From assembly GCA_017614275.1 (NCBI GenBank), contig JAGACE010000147.1, forward strand, positions 1-11,117: DNA of 11,117 nucleotides, written 5' to 3'. Below are positions 1-5,683 of this stretch, piece after piece (position 1 is the first letter of the stretch; each line of letters opens with the position of its first letter). A model generated the notes under the pieces. That model was not told the DNA's origin. It was given only the letters and a program-made list of their open reading frames with translations, and searched no databases. The translations under genes were made by a program, and so were the position numbers. The DNA is from Clostridia bacterium. Lineage in GTDB: Bacteria > Bacillota > Clostridia > Oscillospirales > Acutalibacteraceae.

Positions 1-107
1 CGCCAGATGTTTCCGAGGCCGACCGCGGAAGCCGCCGCCGCGAGGACATAGCCCATCTTGCCGGACCAGCCGGCGTTGTCGGGCGATGTGCTGGGTTTCT
101 TAGCCAT
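1..107 (-). CDS. Sodium:neurotransmitter symporter family transporter, N-terminal fragment
   Basis: Only the first 35 codons are in the window; the gene runs off the left edge. The visible protein starts with a short polar stretch followed by W14-S-G-K-M-G-Y and then AAAASAVGLGNIWR. This closely matches the start of the first transmembrane helix of the neurotransmitter:sodium symporter (NSS, LeuT-type) family, whose unwound GLGNIWRFPY segment helps bind sodium and substrate. Known members are 11-12 helix inner-membrane proteins that import amino acids or related compounds with Na+; the substrate cannot be told from this fragment. The ATG is at 105-107 and is preceded by AAGGAG about nine bases upstream, so the start is secure. 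It lies downstream of the XRE-aminotransferase gene on the same strand, so an amino-acid link between the two is possible but unproven. Confidence 0.85.
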   Translation of the reverse strand, partial: MAKKPSTSPDNAGWSGKMGYVLAAAASAVGLGNIW

Positions 108-142
108 AACTCTCTCTCCTTGAATGAAGTCACACAAAAGAA

Positions 143-165
143 CAGGCTCCGTTTCCCGGAGACTG
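143..165 (-). terminator. Terminator-like hairpin after the aminotransferase gene
   Basis: The arms CAGGCTCCG (143-151) and CGGAGACTG (157-165) pair over a five-base loop, with one mismatch between the CTCCG and CAG blocks. On the minus strand it is followed by TTCTTTTGTG, a modest T-rich tail. It lies 48 bases past the aminotransferase stop and about 35 bases before the symporter start. It could therefore end the first transcript, or form a hairpin at the very 5' end of the symporter mRNA if the proposed promoter at 173-201 is used. Confidence 0.6.
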
Positions 166-172
166 CTCTTCT

Positions 173-201
173 ATGATAATCAGTTTTCGCTTATTTCGCA
201 A
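173..201 (-). promoter_or_regulatory. Possible sigma-70 promoter for the symporter gene
   Basis: Minus-strand TTGCGA (196-201) and TATCAT (173-178) are separated by 17 bases in the short AT-rich gap after the aminotransferase stop. The -10 matches five of six consensus bases, the -35 only four. Transcription would begin near 166, just before the hairpin at 143-165. This is the best candidate seen for separate expression of the transporter. Confidence 0.35.
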
Positions 202-212
202 TACAGAATTCC

Positions 213-1682
213 TCAGTACTGGGAATATCCTTCCAGGAATTCGCCGAGCCGGTCGGTCGCCTTCTTCAGCGTCCGGCGCTCCGGCAGATAGACGATGCGG
301 AAGTGGTCCGGCGAATCCCAGTTCATCGCCGTCCCCTGCAGCATCAGCACGCGCTGCTGCTTCAGGAAGTCCAGGACCATCTGCTCGTCGTCCTTGATGT
401 GGATCTTCTTCAGGTCGATCTTCGGGAAGATGTAGAAGGCCGCCTCGGGTTTGACCGCGGAGAGGCCGGGGATGTCGTTGATCGCGTTGTAGATGAACTC
501 CCTCTGCTCGTAGATGCGTCCGCCGGGCAGCAGCAGTTCGTCCACGCTCTGGTAGCCGCCGAGGGCCGTCTGGATGACCTCCTGGCCGGGCACGTTGGAA
601 CAGAGCCGCATGGAGGACAGCAGGTTCAGGCCGGTGATGAAGCCCTGGGCGTGTTTCTTGTTGCCGGAGAGCACCATCCAGCCCACCCGGAAGCCCGCGA
701 TGCGGTGGGACTTCGAGAGGCCGTTGAAGGTGACGCACATGCGGTCCGGCATCAGGGAGGCGATGGACACGTGCTTCTTGCCGTCCATGACCAGCCGGTC
801 GTAGATCTCATCGGAGAAGATCATCAGGTCAAACTCCCGCGCCAGGTCCGCGATCTGCTTGAGGATGTCCTCCGGATACAGCGCTCCGGTCGGGTTGTTC
901 GGGTTGATGATGACGATGCCGGTGGTCTTCGAGGTGATCTTGGAACGCATGTCGGCGATGTCCGGATACCAGTTCTGCTTTTCGTCGCAGCGGTAGTGGA
1001 CCGGTTTGCCGCCCGCCAGTTTGATGGACGCGGTCCACAGCGGGTAGTCCGGCATGGGCAGCAGGATCTCGTCGTCGTTGTTGACGAAGCCCTGCATGGC
1101 CATGGTGATCAGCTCAGAGGCGCCGTTGCCGGTGTAGATGTCGTCCATCGTCACGTTCGGGATCTGCTTGAGCTGGCAGTACTGCATGATGGCCTTGCGG
1201 GCCGAGAAGATGCCCTTGGAGTCCGAATACCCCTGCGCATCCCGGAGGTTGTGGATCATGTCGTGGATGATCTCGTCCGGCGCGTTGAAGCGGAAGGGCG
1301 CCGGATTGCCGATGTTCAGTTTGATGATGTCGACGCCGTTGTCCCGCATCCGGTTGGCCTCGTCGAGGACCGGACCGCGGACGTCATAGCAGACGCCGTC
1401 CAGTTTTTCCGATTTGCCGAAGTCGCGTTTCTTCTTCGGCGCAACCGCGGGCTGCGCGGGACCGTCGGCCGCAGAAGCGTCCTCTTCCCCGAACAGCCAG
1501 TCCGTGGACACGGAGAACTCCTCTGCGATGCGCGCGGCCGTCTTCTTCGACGGGACGTTGCGCCCGTTGACATACTGGGACACCGAGCCCTTGGTCAGGC
1601 CCGTGCGGTCTGCGAAGACCTGCTGGCTCCCGCCGCAGTCGCGGTCGATCAGTTGTAAGATCCGTTCCGATGCTGTTGCCAT
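213..1682 (-). CDS. XRE-type HTH domain fused to an alanine-aminotransferase-like PLP enzyme
   Basis: 489 residues. Residues about 17-63 form a helix-turn-helix of the XRE/Cro type (Q20-VFADRTGLTKGSVSQYVNGR, then a third helix region ending STDWLF). A polar linker of about 25 residues follows, and from about residue 90 a complete class I/II fold-type I aminotransferase. PLP residues are visible: GNGASE (185-190), Y213 for ring stacking, NNPTG (262-266), D291 and Y294 in SDEIYD, Schiff-base lysine K324 in GLSKSHRIAGFRVGW, and carboxylate-binding R462 in HFRIVYLP. The enzyme part resembles AlaA-type alanine transaminases (pyruvate/glutamate to alanine/2-oxoglutarate); the exact substrate is inferred. 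Family aminotransferases are about 400 residues, so the extra 90 residues are the DNA-binding part. The ATG is preceded by AGGAGG. The promoter carries repeated octamers, so autoregulation is likely. This is unlike the MocR/PdxR arrangement, whose DNA-binding domain is a GntR winged helix. Confidence 0.9.
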   Translation of the reverse strand: MATASERILQLIDRDCGGSQQVFADRTGLTKGSVSQYVNGRNVPSKKTAARIAEEFSVSTDWLFGEEDASAADGPAQPAVAPKKKRDFGKSEKLDGVCYDVRGPVLDEANRMRDNGVDIIKLNIGNPAPFRFNAPDEIIHDMIHNLRDAQGYSDSKGIFSARKAIMQYCQLKQIPNVTMDDIYTGNGASELITMAMQGFVNNDDEILLPMPDYPLWTASIKLAGGKPVHYRCDEKQNWYPDIADMRSKITSKTTGIVIINPNNPTGALYPEDILKQIADLAREFDLMIFSDEIYDRLVMDGKKHVSIASLMPDRMCVTFNGLSKSHRIAGFRVGWMVLSGNKKHAQGFITGLNLLSSMRLCSNVPGQEVIQTALGGYQSVDELLLPGGRIYEQREFIYNAINDIPGLSAVKPEAAFYIFPKIDLKKIHIKDDEQMVLDFLKQQRVLMLQGTAMNWDSPDHFRIVYLPERRTLKKATDRLGEFLEGYSQY

Positions 1683-1703
1683 CTCCGGTTCCTCCTGTAA
1701 TTA

Positions 1704-1746
1704 CTTAAAATCGTATTTCTTAAACTATACTCTTAAACTTTAAACT
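1704..1746 (-). promoter_or_regulatory. Cluster of TTTAAA-core octamers over the XRE-aminotransferase promoter (putative operator)
   Basis: On the plus strand CTTAAACT occurs at 1719-1726 and 1732-1739, TTTAAACT at 1739-1746 and CTTAAAAT at 1704-1711. Two copies lie within the promoter spacer, one overlaps the -10 box and one lies in the 5' leader. The same octamer, inverted, recurs as AGTTTAAG at 1792-1799 and AGTTTAAAC at 1798-1806, beyond the upp terminator. In a GC-rich genome such clustering over a promoter is consistent with binding sites for the HTH protein encoded just downstream. Repression is inferred from the overlap with the promoter boxes. Confidence 0.5.
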
Positions 1747-1752
1747 TTTCAA
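1724..1752 (-). promoter_or_regulatory. Sigma-70 promoter of the XRE-aminotransferase gene
   Basis: Minus-strand TTGAAA (1747-1752) and TATAGT (1724-1729) are separated by exactly 17 bases. Transcription should start near 1717, giving a leader of about 35 bases that ends in AGGAGG before the ATG. The -35 box abuts the tail of the upp terminator hairpin. Confidence 0.7.
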
Positions 1753-1756
1753 GAGA

Positions 1757-1790
1757 AAACGCCGGAAAAGTTTAACCTTTCCCGGCGTTT
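1757..1790 (-). terminator. Rho-independent terminator of upp
   Basis: The arms 1757-1770 and 1777-1790 pair over a six-base loop: nine pairs of AAACGCCGG/CCGGCGTTT, one A-C mismatch, then four more pairs. On the minus strand the stem runs into TTTTCTCTTG. It lies 26 bases beyond the upp stop codon. Confidence 0.75.
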
Positions 1791-1816
1791 GAGTTTAAGT
1801 TTAAACGATCCAGGGC

Positions 1817-2446
1817 TTACAGGGTACCGAAGATGCGGTCTCCCGCGTCTCCGAGGCCCGGAACGATGTATGCGTTCTCGTTGAGGCGTTCGTCCAGCGC
1901 GGCACAGATGATGTCCACGTCCGGATGCGCCGTCTGCAGCGCCTGCAGACCTTCCGGCGCGGCCACGAGGCCCATGAACTTGATGCTCTTCGGATTGTAC
2001 TGTTTGATCTGGTTGATCGCGTCCACCGCGGAACCGCCGGTGGCGAGCATCGGATCCAGAACGAAGACGTCTCTCTCCTGGATGTCCGCGGGCAGTTTGC
2101 AGTAATAAGGGATCGGCTGATGGGTCTCCGGGTCGCGGTACATGCCGATGTGGCCGACCTTGGCCGAGGGGACCAGCTGCAGGATGCCTTCGACCATGCC
2201 GAGGCCGGCGCGCAGGATGGGGACCAGCGCCATCTTCCGCCCCGCCAGTTCATTGGCGTTGCAGGGACCGATGGGGGTCTCGATGAGCTTCGGCTGCAGA
2301 GGAAGGTCCCGGGTGGCTTCGTAGCATTCGAGCATGGCGAGCTCCGCGACCAGGGCGCGGAATTCGTTCGTGCCGGTGTTCTTGTCCCGCAGGATGGACA
2401 GCTTGTGCTGGATGAGCGGATGGTTGGTAATGGTTACAGTTCCCAT
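1817..2446 (-). CDS. upp: Uracil phosphoribosyltransferase
   Basis: 209 residues, the usual length for bacterial UPRTase. It converts uracil and PRPP to UMP and diphosphate in cytoplasmic pyrimidine salvage. Visible motifs are [13 protein letters not shown] (75-87), the PRPP-binding loop [10 protein letters not shown] (131-140), and the uracil-binding C-terminal segment [12 protein letters not shown] (193-204). All are intact. The ATG at 2444-2446 has AGGAGG seven bases upstream. The gene follows rpiB on the same strand after a 52-base gap. That gap carries its own -10 box, with the -35 inside the end of rpiB, so upp can be transcribed alone or by read-through from the tsaE-tsaB-rpiB operon. 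A hairpin terminator follows the gene. The rpiB-upp order is common in Clostridia. Confidence 0.97.
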   Translation of the reverse strand: MGTVTITNHPLIQHKLSILRDKNTGTNEFRALVAELAMLECYEATRDLPLQPKLIETPIGPCNANELAGRKMALVPILRAGLGMVEGILQLVPSAKVGHIGMYRDPETHQPIPYYCKLPADIQERDVFVLDPMLATGGSAVDAINQIKQYNPKSIKFMGLVAAPEGLQALQTAHPDVDIICAALDERLNENAYIVPGLGDAGDRIFGTL

Positions 2447-2484
2447 AGAGGCGCCTCCTGATGAAGTTTTACTTTAACACTTCT

Positions 2485-2512
2485 ATTATACTCCGGATTC
2501 AGTCATTCTCAA
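2485..2512 (-). promoter_or_regulatory. Sigma-70 promoter of upp, partly inside rpiB
   Basis: Minus-strand TTGAGA (2507-2512) and a perfect TATAAT (2485-2490) are separated by 16 bases. The -35 hexamer falls in the last rpiB codons (Leu-Glu-Asn). Transcription should begin near 2478, about 30 bases before the upp ATG. Confidence 0.7.
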
Positions 2513-2936
2513 GAGCCATCACTTTGTCGATGCGTCTCTGATGACGCCCGCCCTCGAATTCGTTGTCGAGGAACGCGTCTACAAGTTCCAGCGCCAGGCC
2601 GGGGCCGACGACACGGCCGCCGAAGCACAGGACGTTGGCGTCGTTGTGGAGGCGGGTGAACTTCGCGCTGAAGGTGTCGGAGCAGCAGGCCGCGCGGATG
2701 CCTTTGATCTTGTTGGCCGCCATGGACATGCCGATGCCGGTGCCGCAGACCAGGATCCCCTGTTCCGCTTCTCCCCCGGCGACCGCGTCACAGACGACTT
2801 TCGCCACGTCGGAATAGTCGACGGAGTCCGTGCTGAAGCAGCCGAAGTCCTTGTATTCGACGCCCCGTTCTTCCAGGTGCTTCATGACTTCCTGTTTGAG
2901 TTCGAATCCGCCGTGGTCACAACCGATAGCAAGCAT
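2499..2936 (-). CDS. rpiB: Ribose-5-phosphate isomerase B
   Basis: 145 residues, full length for the RpiB/LacAB family. It interconverts ribose 5-phosphate and ribulose 5-phosphate in the non-oxidative pentose phosphate pathway. Signature elements are GCDHGGFELK (5-14), with D7 and H8 at the phosphosugar site, CGTGIGMSMAANK (64-76) with catalytic-base cysteine C64, RLHNDANVLCFGGR (95-108) with H98, and GGRHQRRI near the C-terminus. All the usual catalytic residues are present. The start ATG lies four bases past the tsaB stop, and its AGGAG site lies in the last tsaB codons, so the two are probably translationally coupled. The last codons also carry the -35 box of upp. LacA/LacB subunits are similar, but no lac genes are nearby and the housekeeping context favours RpiB. 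Confidence 0.95.
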   Translation of the reverse strand: MLAIGCDHGGFELKQEVMKHLEERGVEYKDFGCFSTDSVDYSDVAKVVCDAVAGGEAEQGILVCGTGIGMSMAANKIKGIRAACCSDTFSAKFTRLHNDANVLCFGGRVVGPGLALELVDAFLDNEFEGGRHQRRIDKVMALEND

Positions 2937-2940
2937 AGTT

Positions 2941-3657
2941 TCAGTTCTCCTTTTGTTTCTTTTTTAATTCCCGTTCCGCCTGAGGCGCTCTCAGGTAGAC
3001 GGGAAGGATCTCCTCTGATCGGACCGGGGCTTCCCCGGCCTCCAGTTTGGCCGCTGCGCAGGCCGCCACCGCCACCGCGTTCTGGTAACGCAGCGCTTCC
3101 GGCGCCAGCCGGCAGTCCGGCAGGACGTCTTTCGCGGCTTCAAAGCAGAGTTCGGCGCCGTCGCCGACGAAGAGGACCGGCCTCCCCTGCTCCTTCAGGC
3201 GTTCCAGCAGCTCCGGGACGGGCAGGGCCGTGTCTTCCATGAGGCGATGCACCTTCCCCGCTTCCCACCGGAACAGCGCGGTGTACACCTGGTTCCGCCG
3301 GGCGTCCATCGCCGGGCAGATGTCGCAGTCCTCCAGCCCGAGGCCCTCGAACAGATACGCCATGGACTCCAGCGTGGAGACGGGCACACAGGTGCTCTCC
3401 TCGGAGAACACCAGACCTTTCAGCGCCGCGACGCCGATGCGGACCCCCGTGAAGGACCCGGGCCCCGCGTTGATGGCAAAGCGGTCGATGGAGGACAGCT
3501 CCAGCTGCGCGTTGGTCAGCGCGCTGTGCACCATGGGCACCAGGGTCTGGCTGTGGGTCAGCCCGGTGTTCGTGTAGGCGGAGCTTAAGACCTTACCGTC
3601 TTCCAGAACGGCCACACTGGCGGGCTTCGCCGTGCAGTCAATCGCCAAAATCTTCAT
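2941..3657 (-). CDS. tsaB: tRNA t6A37 biosynthesis protein TsaB (YeaZ family)
   Basis: 238 residues. The N-terminal ASKHA-fold half is clear: MKILAIDCTAKPASVAVLEDGK at the start, THSQTLVP (34-41), and the family hallmark NAGPGSFTGVRIGVAALKGL (63-82). TsaB is a catalytically inactive paralogue of TsaD. It dimerises with TsaD and, with TsaE and TsaC/Sua5, makes N6-threonylcarbamoyladenosine at position 37 of ANN-decoding tRNAs. The C-terminal half is more variable, as usual, and ends in a charged stretch (ERELKKKQKEN). The gene overlaps the tsaE end by 20 bases, with AGGAG nine bases before its ATG inside tsaE, and is followed four bases later by rpiB. The common continuation rimI-tsaD is absent here, so tsaD must lie elsewhere. 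Confidence 0.93.
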   Translation of the reverse strand: MKILAIDCTAKPASVAVLEDGKVLSSAYTNTGLTHSQTLVPMVHSALTNAQLELSSIDRFAINAGPGSFTGVRIGVAALKGLVFSEESTCVPVSTLESMAYLFEGLGLEDCDICPAMDARRNQVYTALFRWEAGKVHRLMEDTALPVPELLERLKEQGRPVLFVGDGAELCFEAAKDVLPDCRLAPEALRYQNAVAVAACAAAKLEAGEAPVRSEEILPVYLRAPQAERELKKKQKEN

Positions 3658-4081
3658 GGATGGTCTCTCCTGTCACGCGGATGAGGCGTTCGTTCTCTCC
3701 GCTGCCGCGGAAGAATTCGACGCGGACGGCGTCCTCCGGCAGAGCGTTCTCGATGTTCTCGCTCCACTCGACCGCCAGCACGCAGCCGCTGTCGATGTAG
3801 TCGTAAAACCCGGTGGAGTCCAGCTCATCCCAGGTGTTGATGCGGTACATGTCGAAGTGGACCAGCGGAGGTTCTCCGCCGTACTCGTGGACCAGGGCGA
3901 AGGTCGGGCTGCTGACGCTCTCCGTGCACTGCAGTCCCCGGGCCAGACCTCTGGTGAAGACGGTCTTCCCGCTGCCCATATCTCCGAAAAAGGCGACGAC
4001 CGCGCCGGGACGCAGTTCCTTTGCCAGCGCTTCGCCGAGACGTTCGGTGTCCGCCGGACCGTGGCTCTCGTATTCCCGCAC
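3638..4081 (-). CDS. tsaE: tRNA t6A37 biosynthesis ATPase TsaE (YjeE family), GTG start
   Basis: 147 residues from a GTG start, about the usual length of TsaE. The Walker A loop is GDMGSGKT (33-40), followed by the family signature SSPTFALVHEY and by HFDMYR (75-80), then the conserved VEWSEN (104-109). TsaE is the ATPase that drives turnover of the TsaB-TsaD complex in t6A formation. Start choice: an in-frame ATG exists at 4124-4126, but it has no ribosome binding site and overlaps the -10 box of the best promoter (TAGAAT, 4125-4130). The GTG at 4079-4081 has AGGAGG five bases upstream (4087-4092) and a second AGGAGG at 4090-4095. The protein then begins MREYESHGPADTERLGEALAKEL, which aligns well with the family. 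First gene of the tsaE-tsaB-rpiB operon. Confidence 0.93.
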   Translation of the reverse strand: MREYESHGPADTERLGEALAKELRPGAVVAFFGDMGSGKTVFTRGLARGLQCTESVSSPTFALVHEYGGEPPLVHFDMYRINTWDELDSTGFYDYIDSGCVLAVEWSENIENALPEDAVRVEFFRGSGENERLIRVTGETIHEDFGD

Positions 4082-4086
4082 CGCGG

Positions 4087-4095
4087 CCTCCTCCT
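4087..4095 (-). promoter_or_regulatory. Strong ribosome binding site that sets the tsaE GTG start
   Basis: Overlapping minus-strand AGGAGG motifs at 4087-4092 and 4090-4095 lie five to eight bases before the GTG at 4079-4081. They fall inside the frame of the longer ATG version of the ORF, arguing that the longer start is not used. Confidence 0.7.
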
Positions 4096-4124
4096 CTCCT
4101 GTGTACCGAGTTTCTTTCGGAAAC

Positions 4125-4153
4125 ATTCTATCGGTAATCTTGAAAAAATGCAA
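4125..4153 (-). promoter_or_regulatory. Sigma-70 promoter of the tsaE-tsaB-rpiB operon
   Basis: Minus-strand TTGCAT (4148-4153) and TAGAAT (4125-4130) are separated by 17 bases. Transcription would start near 4118, leaving a leader of about 37 bases before the tsaE GTG. It interleaves with the divergent promoter at 4140-4168. Confidence 0.6.
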
Positions 4154-4168
4154 CACTGCTAATATAAT
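4140..4168 (+). promoter_or_regulatory. Sigma-70 promoter of the SEDS-family gene
   Basis: TTGAAA (4140-4145) and a perfect TATAAT (4163-4168) are separated by 17 bases. Transcription should begin near 4175, about 36 bases before the ATG. Its -35 lies to the left of the -35 of the divergent tsaE promoter, so RNA polymerase cannot occupy both at once. Confidence 0.75.
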
Positions 4169-4210
4169 GAATCTACTGTATTTTTGAAGAACCCCTTTTG
4201 AGGTGCATAT

Positions 4211-5650
4211 ATGGGTAAAGTCAGAGACTATTTGTCTTATTTCGTGAAGGGCACGGACAAACTCCTGCTCTTCCTGTGCCTGCTGGCGTCGGCCTTCGGC
4301 ATCCTGCTGGTCACCAGCGCCACCTGGCACACGATGAAGGAAGGCGCCTCCCTTCCCCGCGACACGTACACTATGATCGCCGCGGTCGTCCTGGGACTGC
4401 TCGTCGCCATGGCCATCTCCCTGGTGGACATCGACATCTGGTGCAGGATGTGGTACATCTGGGCCGCCGTGGGGTTGGCGCTGATGGTGTTCATATTGTT
4501 CTTCGGTACCGCGCCGTCGGCCCGGTCCGACGCGCGCACGTGGATCAACCTCGGTGTCATCTATTTCCAGCCGTCCGAGCTGGTCAAAGTCTTCTTCATC
4601 ACGACCTTCGCGGTCCATCTGGACCACGTCCGGGAGGAACTGAACAAGTTCAAAAACGTCCTCCTGCTGGGCCTGCACGCGCTCATCCCCTTCGTGCTCG
4701 TCTCCATCTCCGGCGACGACGGTTCCGCGCTGGTCTTCCTGCTCATCGCCTTCATCATGCTGTTCATCGCCGGTCTGAACTGGCAGTACATCATCGGCGT
4801 CATCGTCCTGGCGGCAGCAGCCGTGCCCCTCTTCTGGTTCCGGATGTCGGACTTCCAGAAGCAGCGGTTCATCGTCATCGTGGACCCGGACAAGTACCCG
4901 GCCACCGCGTATCAGCAGAACCTCGGTCTCTCCGCCCTCAGCAACGGCGGCTTCCTCGGCAAGGGCCTGTTCAAAGGCCCCTACACGCAGAGCGGCGCCG
5001 TCCCCGAGAGCGAGAACGACTTCATCTTCACGGTCATCGGCGAGGAACTGGGCGTCCTCGGCGGCATCCTGGCCATCGCCCTGCTCTGCGCCGTCATCTT
5101 CCGGATCGTCCGGGACGCGCAGACTGCCATCATGGGACCCGCCCAGTACATCGGCTTCGGCGTCGCCTCCATGATCGGCATCCAGACTTTCATCAACCTG
5201 GCCATGGTCCTGCGGATCGGCCCCGTCATCGGCATCACCCTGCCGTTCTTCAGCGCGGGCGGATCCTCCACCCTCTGCCTGTATGTGGCGATGGGTCTCA
5301 TCTTCAGTATCTACCGATCTGTCTACAGCCAGACGCAGGAGACGAACTTCCGCCTCATCGGCGTCCGCTCCCCCTTCGACGACACGTTCCACGACAACGC
5401 GTCCTACAAAGAGCGGACGAAAGACCGCTCCGAGAGCGCGCACGCCAAACGGGAACTCGAGCCCCAGCGCGGACGCATCGCGAAGCAGACGTCCAAGAAG
5501 GACAAGAAGAAAGCGGACCAGCTGAAAGCCGCCCAGATGAAAGCTTCGAAGAAAAAAGCCAAACAGGAAAAGAAACAGGCGAAGAAGAACCCGCCGAGAG
5601 AGCGGCAGCACAGCGCCACCTACATGAAACGGCACAAAAACGACAAATAA
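4211..5650 (+). CDS. SEDS-family peptidoglycan glycosyltransferase (RodA/FtsW/SpoVE) with a Lys-rich tail
   Basis: 479 residues, multi-pass inner-membrane protein with about ten hydrophobic segments between residues 15 and 372. SEDS proteins polymerise lipid II into glycan strands together with a class B penicillin-binding protein. Hallmarks are TWINLGVIYFQPSELVKV (110-127), YQQNLGLSALSNGGFLGKG (234-252), PESENDFIFTVIGEELG (265-281), where D270 aligns with the catalytic aspartate of RodA/FtsW, and GPVIGITLPFFSAGGSSTL (337-355). The sequence does not decide between RodA, FtsW and SpoVE, so no symbol is given. Odd feature: a hydrophilic cytoplasmic tail of about 105 residues (375-479), Lys/Ala-rich from 424 to 460, whereas typical family members end soon after the last helix. 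The start ATG has GAGGTG five bases upstream. It diverges from tsaE and ends at a shared terminator. Confidence 0.92.
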   Translation: MGKVRDYLSYFVKGTDKLLLFLCLLASAFGILLVTSATWHTMKEGASLPRDTYTMIAAVVLGLLVAMAISLVDIDIWCRMWYIWAAVGLALMVFILFFGTAPSARSDARTWINLGVIYFQPSELVKVFFITTFAVHLDHVREELNKFKNVLLLGLHALIPFVLVSISGDDGSALVFLLIAFIMLFIAGLNWQYIIGVIVLAAAAVPLFWFRMSDFQKQRFIVIVDPDKYPATAYQQNLGLSALSNGGFLGKGLFKGPYTQSGAVPESENDFIFTVIGEELGVLGGILAIALLCAVIFRIVRDAQTAIMGPAQYIGFGVASMIGIQTFINLAMVLRIGPVIGITLPFFSAGGSSTLCLYVAMGLIFSIYRSVYSQTQETNFRLIGVRSPFDDTFHDNASYKERTKDRSESAHAKRELEPQRGRIAKQTSKKDKKKADQLKAAQMKASKKKAKQEKKQAKKNPPRERQHSATYMKRHKNDK

Positions 5651-5653
5651 GAA

Positions 5654-5678
5654 AAGACCCGCGGTGTCCGCGGGTCTT
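5654..5678. terminator. Bidirectional terminator between convergent genes
   Basis: Perfect 11-base arms AAGACCCGCGG (5654-5664) and CCGCGGGTCTT (5668-5678) with a TGT loop. The tail is GTTTTTT on the plus strand and TTTTCTTATTTG on the minus strand. It sits three bases past the SEDS stop and five bases past the stop of the minus-strand gene at 5684. Confidence 0.9.
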
Positions 5679-5683
5679 GTTTT

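Noticed and set aside
303..1658. Long open frame of 451 codons on the plus strand opposite the XRE-aminotransferase gene
   Set aside because: It is the antisense shadow of a GC-rich gene with complete catalytic motifs. It is repetitive in Val/Asp/Arg/His, has no recognisable domain and no ribosome binding site.
2541..3242. Plus-strand frame of 233 codons opposite rpiB and tsaB
   Set aside because: Antisense shadow spanning two real genes, with a Pro/Arg-rich end typical of out-of-frame GC-rich sequence.
4127..5635. Minus-strand frame that would extend TsaE to 665 residues
   Set aside because: The extension is the complement of the SEDS gene and is low-complexity Asp/Glu/Gln. A promoter and strong ribosome binding site for tsaE lie inside it, and TsaE proteins are about 150 residues.
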